A stretch of 64,000 nt of DNA from Pseudomonas putida (GTDB taxonomy: Bacteria > Pseudomonadota > Gammaproteobacteria > Pseudomonadales > Pseudomonadaceae): positions 3,968,001 to 4,032,000 of the forward strand of contig NZ_CP026115.2 of NCBI RefSeq assembly GCF_009883635.2, given 5' to 3'. Positions 35,984 through 44,458 of this stretch are shown piece by piece. The notes under the pieces are model-generated. The model saw only the letters and a list, made by a program, of their open reading frames with translations. It ran no database searches and was not told the DNA's origin. The number at the start of each line of letters is the position of its first letter. The first letter of the stretch is position 1. The position numbers were made by a program, and so were the translations under genes.

Positions 35984-37903
35984 TCAGAACCGGAACCGGC
36001 TGATCATCTGCTGCAACTGCCCACCCAACCGCGCCAGCTCCACGCTGGACACCGAAGTCTGCTGACTGGCCTCGGCGGTCTGTTCGGAGATATCCCGCAC
36101 CGTCACCACACTACGGCTGATCTCTTCAGCCACCGCGCTCTGCTGCTCCGAAGCCGCCGCAATCTGCTGGTTCATCAGCTGAATCCCCGATACACGCTGG
36201 GTAATCCCCTCCAGTGCCACACCAGCCTCACGCACCAGCGCCACGCTGCTTTCGGTCAGGCTCTGGCTCTGCTCCATCAGCTCGCTCACCGAACGGGTAC
36301 CTTCCTCAAGGCTGCCAATCGCCGACTCGATCTCCAGTGTCGACGCCTGGGTACGCTGTGCCAGGCTGCGCACTTCATCGGCCACTACGGCAAAACCACG
36401 GCCCGCTTCACCGGCCCGCGCCGCTTCGATGGCGGCATTGAGCGCCAGCAGGTTGGTCTGTTCGGCCACTGCCTTGATCACGTCCATGACCTTGCCAATA
36501 CGCTGGCTCTCGGTGCGCAGCGCCCCCATGGCTTGGCCAGTGGCCTCCACCTGGCTGGCCAGGCGACTGATCTGGGCCACGGCGCGGTTGACCACGCCAT
36601 CGCCTTCACGGGCTTCTTCGTCGGTGGCGCTGGCGGCCGCAGAGGCTTCGCCGGCATTGCGTGCCACTTCGTGCACGGTGGCAGCCATTTCCTGCATGGC
36701 CGTGGCCACCTGGTCGGTTTCCACCTTCTGGTTGTTGGCGCCAGCGCTGGTCTGCTCGGTGATCGCCGAAAGCTCCTCGGTGGCGCTGGCAATCTGCGAA
36801 ATGCCATCGCGCACCTGGGCGATCAGCTCGCGCAGGTTGCGGGTCATTCCCTGCAGGGCGTTCTGCAGCTGGCCGACTTCGTCGCGGCGGCGGCTGGTCG
36901 GTTGTTCGCTGAGGTCGCCGGCAGCCACCTGTTCCATGGCCTTGAGTGCCTGGCGCAGCGGCTGGCTGATCTGTCGGGCAATGACCACGGCAGCCAGGGC
37001 GCCGATCAGCAAGGCGAGCAGGGTGGTGGCGATCTGCAGGGTGCGGGCGAAGTGGCTGTCCTTGGCGACCAGCACAGCCTGGTCGTCCAACAGTTGGCCG
37101 ATGACACCGTTGAGGGTCTCGATGTCGTTGGCCATGGCGGTGCGGTACCCCACCAGGTGGCTGACCTCGCCACGGAACGCCTCGACGGCCCTCGCGTAGG
37201 CCTGTACCTGCTGCTCCAGCTGCTTGAACTGCTGCGGGAAATTGCCGTTGAAGCGGGCGACCAGCCCGGGCAGGTCATTCACCGTGGTGGCGATCTGGGC
37301 GTTCATCAGCTTCTCGGTCTCGGCGTTGGTGTTACCGGTATAACCGCGAACGTGGTAGCGCAGCAGAATCAGGTTTTCGCGAATCTGGTTGATCGCCTCG
37401 ATGCGCACGAACCGCTGCTCGGCATCGGGCAAGGCACGCACCTGATTGCGAATCTGCTCGATGCTGGCGAACGACTGGGTGGCCAGCGCACCCATTTCTT
37501 TCTGTGCGGCGCGCATCTTTTCATAGGAGCGGAAACTGGCGGCCTGGTTGTCGCTATAGCCTTGCAATGCCTGGTCGGCGGTATTGAGCAGCGCATGGGT
37601 CTGCGCCTTTATCATCACTTCGCGCAGCTTTTCCAGTGTCGGCTTGAAGGCCTCCAGCGCAGCTTGCAGCTGCTTGCTCTCGGCCGGGCCGCCGTTGGCC
37701 ATGGCGTGACGCAAGCGCGCTTCGCGCAGGTCGCCGAGGGCGTCGTTGAGGCGCGAAACATCGCTGACCACCTCGCTGCGCCTCACCAGGTTGCCCAAGC
37801 CGTCCCAGCTGATCAGCGACTGCGCGAGGGTCAGGCACAGCACCAGGCCGAAACCGAGGAAGAGTTTGTGGGCGATCCTGAGGTCGCCAAACCAGGTAAA
37901 CAT
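35984..37903 (-). CDS. methyl-accepting chemotaxis protein (HBM-type)
   Basis: A 639-residue chemoreceptor: first membrane helix about 10-32, an approximately 255-residue periplasmic all-helical region consistent with the helical bimodular (HBM) domain of McpS/McpQ, second helix about 288-310 ([21 protein letters not shown]), HAMP domain and a signalling domain with the hairpin tip [23 protein letters not shown] receptors bind TCA-cycle acids; the ligand here is not readable. It has a strong AAGGAG site. A dyad ATATAG/CTATAT lies about 60 bases upstream. Confidence 0.88.
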   Translation of the reverse strand: MFTWFGDLRIAHKLFLGFGLVLCLTLAQSLISWDGLGNLVRRSEVVSDVSRLNDALGDLREARLRHAMANGGPAESKQLQAALEAFKPTLEKLREVMIKAQTHALLNTADQALQGYSDNQAASFRSYEKMRAAQKEMGALATQSFASIEQIRNQVRALPDAEQRFVRIEAINQIRENLILLRYHVRGYTGNTNAETEKLMNAQIATTVNDLPGLVARFNGNFPQQFKQLEQQVQAYARAVEAFRGEVSHLVGYRTAMANDIETLNGVIGQLLDDQAVLVAKDSHFARTLQIATTLLALLIGALAAVVIARQISQPLRQALKAMEQVAAGDLSEQPTSRRRDEVGQLQNALQGMTRNLRELIAQVRDGISQIASATEELSAITEQTSAGANNQKVETDQVATAMQEMAATVHEVARNAGEASAAASATDEEAREGDGVVNRAVAQISRLASQVEATGQAMGALRTESQRIGKVMDVIKAVAEQTNLLALNAAIEAARAGEAGRGFAVVADEVRSLAQRTQASTLEIESAIGSLEEGTRSVSELMEQSQSLTESSVALVREAGVALEGITQRVSGIQLMNQQIAAASEQQSAVAEEISRSVVTVRDISEQTAEASQQTSVSSVELARLGGQLQQMISRFRF

Positions 37904-38169
37904 TACTGCCGAGCTCCTTTTCTTGTGCGTTGGAGGAGACCTGAGGTCTGTTCCTTCTGTTAGATATAGTCATCTATATGAATTATCGGCGCGTGTGACA
38001 GAATCTGAACAGTGATTGGAGGGAAATTAATGTCACTGTGATATCAAGCTGTGAGCGGGTTCCCGTGTTGCTGGCTGTTTCTTGCCAGGCGCAGGCTTTC
38101 CCATGCAGATTTGTGGCTTGCAGCGCTCCACGTGCCTCCAATGACAAAAGACACTCAGGAACAAGGACG

Positions 38170-40047
38170 ATGAGTCACCCCTCGCAATTCACCTTGCTCG
38201 GCAAGCGGCGTTTCCTGCCGTTCTTCGTCACCCAGTTGCTGGGTGCCTTCAACGACAACCTGTTCAAGCAGTCGCTGATCCTGGCGATCCTGTTCAAGCT
38301 CAGCCTGGGCGACGGCGACCGTTCGATCTGGGTCAACCTCTGCGCGCTGCTGTTCATCCTGCCGTTCTTCCTGTTCTCGGCGCTGGGCGGGCAGTTCGGC
38401 GAGAAGTTCGCCAAGGACGCGCTGATCCGCGCGATCAAGGTGGCCGAAATCGTCATCATGGCGGTCGGCGCCATCGGCTTCGTCACCAACCACCTCACGC
38501 TGATGCTGGTGGCGCTGTTCGGCATGGGCACCCACTCGGCGCTGTTCGGCCCGGTGAAGTACTCGATCCTGCCCCAGGCCCTGCGTGAAGAAGAGCTGGT
38601 GGGGGGGAACGGCCTGGTGGAGATGGGCACCTTCCTCGCCATCCTGGTCGGCACCATCGGCGCCGGGGTGATGATGGCCACCGACAGCTACGCCACGGTG
38701 GTGGCCGGGGGCGTGGTCGGCACCGCCGTGCTGGGTTACCTGGCCAGCCGCTGGATTCCACGTGCCGCGGCCGCGTCGCCGCAGATGGCACTGGACTGGA
38801 ACATCTTCAAGCAGTCGTGGGTGATCCTGCGCATGGGCCTGGGGCAGACCCCGGCGGTGTCGCGCTCGATTGTCGGCAACTCGTGGTTCTGGTTCGTCGG
38901 CGCCATCTACCTGACCCAGATCCCGACCTACGCCCAGGAGTGGCTGCACGGCGACGAGACTGTAGTGACCCTGGTGCTGACCCTGTTCTCGGTGGGCATC
39001 GCCCTCGGTTCGCTGCTGTGCGAACGCCTAAGCGGGCGCAAAGTGGAAATCGGCCTGGTGCCGTTCGGCTCGTTCGGCCTGACCCTGTTCGGCCTGCTCT
39101 GGTGGTGGCACTCGGGTGACGTGCCGGCTGGTGCCCAGCCGCACGACTGGCTGGCGCTGCTGGGCATGCACCAGGCTTGGTGGATCCTGGTGTCGATCGT
39201 CGGCCTTGGCGTGTTTGGCGGTTTCTACATCGTGCCGCTGTACGCCCTGATCCAGGCACGCACCGCCGAGGATCAGCGGGCCCGGGTCATCGCCTCCAAC
39301 AACATCCTCAACGCCCTGTTCATGGTGGTCTCGGCGATCTTCACCATCGTCCTGCTGAGCGTGCTCAAGCTGAGCATTCCGCAGCTGTTCCTGGTGGTGT
39401 CGCTGCTGAACGTGCTGGTCAATGCCTACATCTTCAGGATCGTGCCCGAGTTCACCATGCGCTTCCTGATCTGGCTGCTCAGCCACTCGATGTACCGCGT
39501 GCAGCACCGCGACCTCGAACGCATCCCTGACGAAGGCGCGGCGCTGCTGGTGTGCAACCACGTGTCCTTCGTCGATGCGTTGCTGCTGGGCGGGGCGATC
39601 CGCCGGCCGATCCGCTTTGTCATGTACTACAAGATCTACAACCTGCCGGTGCTCAACTTCGTGTTCCGCACGGCGGGCGCCATTCCGATTGCCGGGCGCA
39701 ACGAGGATCAGGCCACCTACGAGCGAGCCTTTGCCCGTATTGCTGAATACCTGGCAGACGGTGAGCTGGTGTGCATTTTCCCTGAAGGCAAATTGACCGG
39801 TGATGGCGAGATCGATGTATTCAAGGGCGGCGTCAGCCGCATCCTCGAAGAAACCCCGGTGCCGGTGATTCCGCTGGCGCTGCAGGGCCTGTGGGGGAGC
39901 TTCTTCAGTCGCGACCCGGCCAAGGGCTTCTTCAAGCGCCTGTGGTCGCGGGTGACCATCGTGGCAGGCGCCGCCATCCCGGTGGAGGCGGCGCAGCCAG
40001 AAACCTTGCGTGAGCAGGTCAGCCGCTTGCGCGGCGGCCTGCGTTAA
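38170..40047 (+). CDS. LplT-like MFS transporter fused to PlsC-type acyltransferase
   Basis: A 625-residue fusion. Residues about 1-420 are a twelve-helix MFS carrier of the lysophospholipid transporter (LplT) type, and residues about 435-620 a 1-acylglycerol-3-phosphate acyltransferase domain with the H-x4-D motif NHVSFVD (His464, Asp469) and FPEGKLTGDGE. In enterobacteria LplT and Aas are separate and Aas carries an acyl-ACP synthetase; here the synthetase is absent. The likely role is flipping and reacylation of lysophospholipids at the inner membrane. The start is ATG 38170 with AAGGACG; upstream frame to 38038 is rejected. Confidence 0.88.
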   Translation: MSHPSQFTLLGKRRFLPFFVTQLLGAFNDNLFKQSLILAILFKLSLGDGDRSIWVNLCALLFILPFFLFSALGGQFGEKFAKDALIRAIKVAEIVIMAVGAIGFVTNHLTLMLVALFGMGTHSALFGPVKYSILPQALREEELVGGNGLVEMGTFLAILVGTIGAGVMMATDSYATVVAGGVVGTAVLGYLASRWIPRAAAASPQMALDWNIFKQSWVILRMGLGQTPAVSRSIVGNSWFWFVGAIYLTQIPTYAQEWLHGDETVVTLVLTLFSVGIALGSLLCERLSGRKVEIGLVPFGSFGLTLFGLLWWWHSGDVPAGAQPHDWLALLGMHQAWWILVSIVGLGVFGGFYIVPLYALIQARTAEDQRARVIASNNILNALFMVVSAIFTIVLLSVLKLSIPQLFLVVSLLNVLVNAYIFRIVPEFTMRFLIWLLSHSMYRVQHRDLERIPDEGAALLVCNHVSFVDALLLGGAIRRPIRFVMYYKIYNLPVLNFVFRTAGAIPIAGRNEDQATYERAFARIAEYLADGELVCIFPEGKLTGDGEIDVFKGGVSRILEETPVPVIPLALQGLWGSFFSRDPAKGFFKRLWSRVTIVAGAAIPVEAAQPETLREQVSRLRGGLR

Positions 40048-40056
40048 GGAAGGGGA

Positions 40057-40374
40057 TCAGCTGGCGCTGACTTTCAGGCCGATCAGGCCGGTGACGATCA
40101 GCGCCACGCTGGCCAGCCGCACCAGGGCCATCGACTCGCCGAACAGGATGATGCCGGCGATCACCGTGCCGACGGCGCCGACGCCGGTCCAGATGGCATA
40201 GGCGGTACCCAGCGGCAGTTCCTTCATGGCCAGGCCCAGCAGGCCCAGGCTGATGGCCATGGCGGCGACGGTGAGTACGGTAGGCAGGGGTTTGCTGAAG
40301 CCGTCGGTGTATTTCAGGCCGACGGCCCAGCCGACCTCGAACAGGCCGGCGAAGAACAGGATGATCCAGGACAT
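40057..40374 (-). CDS. sugE: SMR family guanidinium exporter (SugE/Gdx)
   Basis: A 105-residue small multidrug resistance protein with four helices. The essential Glu is in [18 protein letters not shown] (about residue 13), and the [11 protein letters not shown] segment is typical of the Gdx subtype rather than EmrE. A guanidine-II riboswitch lies directly upstream on the same strand, so export of guanidinium is the supported function. TGGAG precedes the start. Confidence 0.9.
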   Translation of the reverse strand: MSWIILFFAGLFEVGWAVGLKYTDGFSKPLPTVLTVAAMAISLGLLGLAMKELPLGTAYAIWTGVGAVGTVIAGIILFGESMALVRLASVALIVTGLIGLKVSAS

Positions 40375-40399
40375 GATGCGTCTCCATCGTTGTGAATGA

Positions 40400-40449
40400 T
40401 GGGGCCGTCCCCAGGATGGTCACGCAGTGCGTCGTGAGGTCGTCCTCAC
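40400..40449 (-). promoter_or_regulatory. guanidine-II (mini-ykkC) riboswitch
   Basis: On the minus strand two hairpins each carry the diagnostic ACGR loop. The first (40449-40434) is GTGAGG-ACGA-CCTCAC and the second (40413-40400) is TGGGG-ACGG-CCCCA. They lie 26 bases before the sugE start codon and close to its ribosome site. In this class guanidinium binding brings the two loops together and frees the ribosome site. Confidence 0.92.
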
Positions 40450-40469
40450 AGTGGCCATCAGGGTACACA

Positions 40470-41435
40470 TCAATGCCTGGCCGGCTCAACCTCTGCAGCC
40501 TCGGTCGAAGGCTCTTCCATGCGCCGGAAGCAGGTCGACAGCAGCGCTCCGGAGATGTTGTGCCAGACGCTGAACAGCGCACTCGGCACCGCTGCCAGCG
40601 GCGAGAAATGTGCTGCCGCCAGCGCCGCGCCCAGCCCCGAGTTCTGCATGCCCACCTCCAGCGCCAGCGACTTGCGCTGGGCCAGCGGCAGGTTGCAGAG
40701 CCGGCCGGTGAGGTAACCCAGCAGATAGCCGAAGGTGTTGTGCAGCACCACCACCGCCATGATCAGCAAACCGGATTCGGCGATCTTGGCCTGGCTGGCC
40801 GCCACCACCGCACAGACGATCATCACGATGCTCACCACCGACACCAGGGGCAGTACCTGCACCGCCATCTGCACCCGCGCACCCAGCAAGCGCTGCGCCA
40901 GCACGCCGAGGACGATCGGCAGCATCACCAGCTGCAGGATCGACCAGAACATGTCCATGAAGGACACCGGCAACCAGGCAGAGGCCAGGAACCAGATCAG
41001 TGCCGGGGTCAGCAGCGGGGCGAGGAGTGTGGTCACCGCGGCGATCGCCACCGCCAGCGCCAGGTCGCCCTTGGACAGCCAGACCATCACGTTCGACGCC
41101 GTGCCGCTCGGGCAGCAGCCAACCAGGATCACGCCCACGGCGATTTCCGCCGGCAGGTGGAACAGCTGGCACAACAGCCAGGCCATGCCCGGCATGATCA
41201 CGAAGTGTGCGACCACTCCCAGGGCCACACGCCAGGGCTGGCGGGCGAGGGCGGCGAAGTCGTCGAGTTTGAGGGTCAGGCCCATGCCGAACATCACCAG
41301 GCCCAGCAATGGCACGATGGCGACCTTGAGGGCGATGAACCACTGGGGCATCAGGAAGGCCAGCACGGCGAACACCAGCACCCACAGGGCGAAGGTGTTG
41401 CCGACGAAGCGGCTGAGGGCGGCGAGGGCGCGCAT
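40470..41435 (-). CDS. bile acid:sodium symporter (BASS) family transporter
   Basis: A 321-residue protein with about ten helices. The GCCPSGTASNVMVWLSKGD crossover motif near residue 105 and EVGMQNSGLGAALA near 265 are BASS signatures. Relatives include PanS-type ketopantoate or pantothenate carriers and YocS. It lies upstream of sugE on the same strand with the guanidine riboswitch between them, so it need not share that regulation. Substrate unknown. Confidence 0.85.
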   Translation of the reverse strand: MRALAALSRFVGNTFALWVLVFAVLAFLMPQWFIALKVAIVPLLGLVMFGMGLTLKLDDFAALARQPWRVALGVVAHFVIMPGMAWLLCQLFHLPAEIAVGVILVGCCPSGTASNVMVWLSKGDLALAVAIAAVTTLLAPLLTPALIWFLASAWLPVSFMDMFWSILQLVMLPIVLGVLAQRLLGARVQMAVQVLPLVSVVSIVMIVCAVVAASQAKIAESGLLIMAVVVLHNTFGYLLGYLTGRLCNLPLAQRKSLALEVGMQNSGLGAALAAAHFSPLAAVPSALFSVWHNISGALLSTCFRRMEEPSTEAAEVEPARH

Positions 41436-41476
41436 GGGGCAATTCCTTTTCTATTTATAGCTTTTTGTGATTTTCA

Positions 41477-41580
41477 CTGGCCCTTTCGCGGGACAAGCCC
41501 GCTCCTGCAGGTACTGCACTGCCCTTGAGAGCGGTGAGATCCCTGTAGGAGCGGGCTTGTCCCGCGAAAGGGCCTGAACT
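41477..41580. repeat. inverted REP pair
   Basis: Two facing REP copies (about 41479-41512 and 41542-41576) with cores GGCCCTTTCGCGGGACAAGC and its inverse, separated by about 30 bases. They lie between rdgC and the BASS gene. Confidence 0.88.
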
Positions 41581-41624
41581 GGCGACAACCGAATGTCAGG
41601 CCAGCACCGGCATTTCAAACCGAA

Positions 41625-42545
41625 TCAGACCCCTTGCGGAATCTCTTCGCCACCGAGCACTTCGAACAGCGCCGGCAGGAACTCGGCAAAGGTCATCATC
41701 ATCAGCTGGAAGCTGGCATCGAACTGTTGCGCAGCCTCCTCGCCACCGTCCTGTTCGGCCTGCTCCTGCAGCAGCTCCTCGAACTTCAGGCGCTTGATCA
41801 CCATCTTGTCGTCGAGCACGAACGACAGCTTGTCCTGCCAGGCCAGGGCCAGCTGGGTGACCAACTTGCCGGTGCTCAGGTGCAACTGGATTTCCTCGCT
41901 GGTCAGGTCCTGGCGCTTGCAGCGCACGATGCCGCCGTCTTCGGCAGTGTCACGCAGCTCGCATTCGTCCAGCACGTAGAAACCTTCGGCGGCCTGTTGC
42001 GACTTGACCCAGTCGGTCATGGTCGCGGTCGGTGCGATCTTCACAGTGACCGGGCGCACTGGCAGCGAGCCCATCACTTCGCGCAGGGTCGACAGCAAGT
42101 CTTCGGCGCGCTTGGCGCTGGCCGAGTTGACCAGGATCATGCCCAGGCGCGGGGCGATGGCGGCGAAGATCATCGAGCGGCGGATGAACGCGCGCGGCAG
42201 GAAGGCCTGAATGATCTCGTCCTTGATCTGGTCGCGCTCTTTTTTATAGACCTTGCGCATCTGCTCGGTCTCGATCTCTTCGACCTTTTCCTTCACCGCA
42301 TCGTTGACCACGCTGCTCGGCAGGATGCGTTCTTCCTTGCGCGCGGCAACCAGCAGGAACTCGCCACTGACGTGCACCAGAGGAGCGTCTTCGCCCTTGC
42401 CGAACGGCGCGATGAAACCGTAGGTGGTCAGCTCCTGGCTGGCGCAGGGGCGGGCTGGCTTGGTGGCCAGCGCGGCTTCCAGCGCTTCAGGCTCGAACGG
42501 TACTTCCTGGGTCAGGCGGTAGGACAGCAGGTTCTTGAACCACAT
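41625..42545 (-). CDS. rdgC: recombination-associated protein RdgC
   Basis: A 306-residue protein starting [13 protein letters not shown], the typical RdgC N-terminus. RdgC forms a ring around double-stranded DNA and restrains RecA. The start at 42545 is chosen over an upstream frame start at 42581 because of this conserved beginning. The length equals that of RdgC in other gammaproteobacteria. It reads away from the tRNA cluster. Confidence 0.94.
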   Translation of the reverse strand: MWFKNLLSYRLTQEVPFEPEALEAALATKPARPCASQELTTYGFIAPFGKGEDAPLVHVSGEFLLVAARKEERILPSSVVNDAVKEKVEEIETEQMRKVYKKERDQIKDEIIQAFLPRAFIRRSMIFAAIAPRLGMILVNSASAKRAEDLLSTLREVMGSLPVRPVTVKIAPTATMTDWVKSQQAAEGFYVLDECELRDTAEDGGIVRCKRQDLTSEEIQLHLSTGKLVTQLALAWQDKLSFVLDDKMVIKRLKFEELLQEQAEQDGGEEAAQQFDASFQLMMMTFAEFLPALFEVLGGEEIPQGV

Positions 42546-42712
42546 GGGGGGCAATCTCTCCTTAATGCATAAGGCGGGCATTATTCTCCGAGCAGTGCTC
42601 CGAGGCCAACCCTGTCAGAGGGCCAGCAGGGCCATATAAGGGAAGAAAAGCCCCGGCTGCGCTAGGTCTTTGAAAGGCTTGGAATTTTTTTTGAGAAAAA
42701 TTAAAAAAGTGC

Positions 42713-42741
42713 TTGCCAGGGTGGCAGGCCGTCCGTAGAAT
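42713..42741 (+). promoter_or_regulatory. promoter of tRNA unit 1
   Basis: TTGCCA (42713-42718), a 17-base spacer and TAGAAT (42736-42741), followed by a G+C-rich discriminator GCGCGCC of the kind found on stringently controlled stable-RNA promoters. An A/T-rich upstream tract (42685-42708) resembles an UP element. Confidence 0.75.
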
Positions 42742-42761
42742 GCGCGCCACACCGAGACGAA

Positions 42762-42837
42762 GGGTGATTAGCTCAGCCGGGAGAGCATCTGCCTTACAAG
42801 CAGAGGGTCGGCGGTTCGATCCCGTCATCACCCACCA
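42762..42837 (+). tRNA. tRNA-Val (anticodon TAC), copy 1
   Basis: A 76-base cloverleaf: acceptor GGGTGAT/ATCACCC, anticodon loop CTTACAA giving TAC, T loop GGTTCGATCC and an encoded CCA end. Confidence 0.97.
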
Positions 42838-42850
42838 CTCGATGTATAGC

Positions 42851-42927
42851 GCAGCGGTAGTTCAGTCGGTTAGAATACCGGCCTGTCACGCCGGGGGTCG
42901 CGGGTTCGAGTCCCGTCCGCTGCGCCA
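42851..42927 (+). tRNA. tRNA-Asp (anticodon GTC), copy 1
   Basis: A 77-base cloverleaf: acceptor GCAGCGG/CCGCTGC, anticodon loop CTGTCAC giving GTC, T loop GGTTCGAGTCC and an encoded CCA end. It follows tRNA-Val by 13 bases. Confidence 0.97.
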
Positions 42928-42970
42928 TATTCCACTTCCAGGGCCCACTGAACACCCGGAAGTAACAAAG

Positions 42971-42996
42971 AAAGCGACCTTAGGGTCGCTTTTTTT
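42971..42996 (+). terminator. intrinsic terminator of tRNA unit 1
   Basis: AGCGACC/GGTCGCT hairpin with a seven-T tail, 43 bases after tRNA-Asp. Confidence 0.9.
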
Positions 42997-43047
42997 GTGC
43001 CTGAAATTTGCGGCTGATATTTTTTGCGAAAAAGTTGCATCAATGGC

Positions 43048-43076
43048 TTGCCAGGCTGCTGGTTCGTCCGTAGAAT
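43048..43076 (+). promoter_or_regulatory. promoter of tRNA unit 2
   Basis: TTGCCA (43048-43053), a 17-base spacer and TAGAAT (43071-43076), with the same GCGCGCC discriminator as unit 1. Confidence 0.75.
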
Positions 43077-43097
43077 GCGCGCCTCACCGAGACGAAT

Positions 43098-43173
43098 GGG
43101 TGATTAGCTCAGCCGGGAGAGCATCTGCCTTACAAGCAGAGGGTCGGCGGTTCGATCCCGTCATCACCCACCA
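43098..43173 (+). tRNA. tRNA-Val (anticodon TAC), copy 2
   Basis: Identical in sequence to the copy at 42762-42837 as far as I can read, including the encoded CCA. Confidence 0.97.
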
Positions 43174-43186
43174 CTCGTTGAATAGC

Positions 43187-43263
43187 GCAGCGGTAGTTCA
43201 GTCGGTTAGAATACCGGCCTGTCACGCCGGGGGTCGCGGGTTCGAGTCCCGTCCGCTGCGCCA
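43187..43263 (+). tRNA. tRNA-Asp (anticodon GTC), copy 2
   Basis: Same 77-base sequence as the copy at 42851-42927, again 13 bases after tRNA-Val. Confidence 0.97.
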
Positions 43264-43306
43264 TATTCCGCTTCCAGGGCCCACTGAACACCCGGAAGTA
43301 ACATAG

Positions 43307-43332
43307 AAAGCGACCTTAAGGTCGCTTTTTTT
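43307..43332 (+). terminator. intrinsic terminator of tRNA unit 2
   Basis: A perfect palindrome AAAGCGACCTT/AAGGTCGCTTT followed by more T residues. It also lies just beyond the 3' end of the convergent map gene, so it can serve both. Confidence 0.9.
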
Positions 43333-43340
43333 GTTTGTGC

Positions 43341-44117
43341 TCACTGGCTGCGCTCTTCTTCCCGCAACGTCAGCACCTCGACCCCCTCTTCAGTCACCGC
43401 CACCGTATGCTCCCACTGTGCCGACAGGCAGTGGTCCCGGGTAATCACCGTCCAGCCATCCTTCAGTGTCCGCGTCCCGCGCCCGCCCTGGTTGATCATC
43501 GGTTCGATGGTGAACACCATTCCCGGCTGCAACTTCATGCCCATGCCGCGCGCGCCAAAGTGCAACACCTCCGGCCCTTCGTGCATCTGCTGGCCGATGC
43601 CATGGCCGCAGTATTCGCGTACCACGCTGTAGCCAGCCGTTTCGGCATGGGCCTGGATGGCATGGCCGATATCACCCAGCGTCGCCCCGGGACGTACCTG
43701 TTCGATGCCTTTCCACAGCGCGTCGTAGGTGGTGTCGACCAACCGCCGGGCGTCTTCACTGATCGGCCCGATGCTGTACATCTTCGACGAATCGGCAATA
43801 TAGCCGCCCTGTTCGAGGGTGATGTCGACGTTGATGATCGAGCCTTCCTTCAGCACTTCATCGACCTTGGGGATGCCGTGGCAGACCACATGATCCACCG
43901 AGGTATTGAGCGAGTAGGGGAAGCCGTACTGGCCCTTGCTCGCCGGGCGGGCCTTGAGGGTATCGACGATGAAGGCCTCGGCGCGGTCGTTGATCTGCAT
44001 CGTGGTGATGCCGGGGCGGATAAAGCTGTCGAGTTCGGCGAACACCTGGGCCAACAGCCGGCCGGCGTTGCGCATCAGTTCGAGTTGGGCGGGGGTCTTG
44101 AGGATCACCTTGGACAT
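43341..44117 (-). CDS. map: type I methionine aminopeptidase
   Basis: A 258-residue enzyme that removes the N-terminal Met. The metal ligands and active-site residues are visible: VVCHGIP (His near 79), NVDITLEQGGYIADSS (two Asp), CGHGIGQ (His), FTIEPMI (Glu) and WEHTVAV (Glu). Pseudomonads commonly carry one map next to rpsB and extra paralogues elsewhere; this copy is not beside rpsB, so it is probably a second isozyme. It converges on the tRNA cluster. Confidence 0.92.
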   Translation of the reverse strand: MSKVILKTPAQLELMRNAGRLLAQVFAELDSFIRPGITTMQINDRAEAFIVDTLKARPASKGQYGFPYSLNTSVDHVVCHGIPKVDEVLKEGSIINVDITLEQGGYIADSSKMYSIGPISEDARRLVDTTYDALWKGIEQVRPGATLGDIGHAIQAHAETAGYSVVREYCGHGIGQQMHEGPEVLHFGARGMGMKLQPGMVFTIEPMINQGGRGTRTLKDGWTVITRDHCLSAQWEHTVAVTEEGVEVLTLREEERSQ

Positions 44118-44197
44118 GGAATGCAGGCTGTAGCTCTTGCTGGAAATTGCCCCAGCATAGCGCCATGGGTCACTCGCTTGCTACCGCGTGGTGCGCT

Positions 44198-44309
44198 GCC
44201 TGTGCCGGCCTCTTCGCGGGGCAAGCCCGCTCCCACAGGAATCGAGAGGCTCCGAGCGCACGGATATCCTGTGGGAGCGGGCTTGCCCCGCGAAAGGGCC
44301 GGCACAGCT
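44198..44309. repeat. inverted REP pair
   Basis: Two facing copies (about 44198-44240 and 44268-44308) with cores GCCTCTTCGCGGGGCAAGCC and its inverse. The right copy abuts the predicted sigma-54 promoter of the nitrate reductase gene. Confidence 0.88.
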
Positions 44310-44324
44310 GGCCCACTAATTGCT
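44309..44324 (+). promoter_or_regulatory. sigma-54 promoter of the nitrate reductase gene
   Basis: TGGCCCACTAATTGCT has the invariant GG and GC exactly ten bases apart and matches the TGGCAC-N5-TTGCT consensus at nearly every position. Transcription would begin near 44336, just before the first leader hairpin. This implies NtrC control. Confidence 0.78.
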
Positions 44325-44340
44325 GACTGAACGCTATCCA

Positions 44341-44432
44341 GGGCTATCAACGTCGACAGCCCAAACAAACCCACGACAAAGGCGCCGTGTTGCCCCGCTT
44401 GCCATGCAAGCCCGGGCAGCCGGCGCCTTTTT
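44341..44432 (+). promoter_or_regulatory. ANTAR (NasT-type) antitermination leader of the nitrate reductase gene
   Basis: P1 is GGGCT-A-TC / GA-C-AGCCC (44341-44362) with hexaloop AACGTC, and P2 is CACGAC/GCCGTG (44372-44389) with hexaloop AAAGGC. Both loops have A at position 1 and G at position 4, the ANTAR target rule. The P2 loop and right arm are also the left arm of the terminator: AAAGGCGCCG (44378-44387) pairs perfectly with CGGCGCCTTT (44421-44430), followed by TTTTT. Binding of NasT to P1-P2 would therefore block the terminator when nitrate is present. Confidence 0.85.
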
Positions 44433-44458
44433 GCGTTCCTGAAAAGGGGAGACCGCCC

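Noticed and set aside
40486..41442. A second long minus-strand frame overlapping the BASS gene
   Set aside because: The BASS frame has the membrane pattern and motifs; this one is the out-of-frame shadow with Gly/Pro/Arg-rich sequence.
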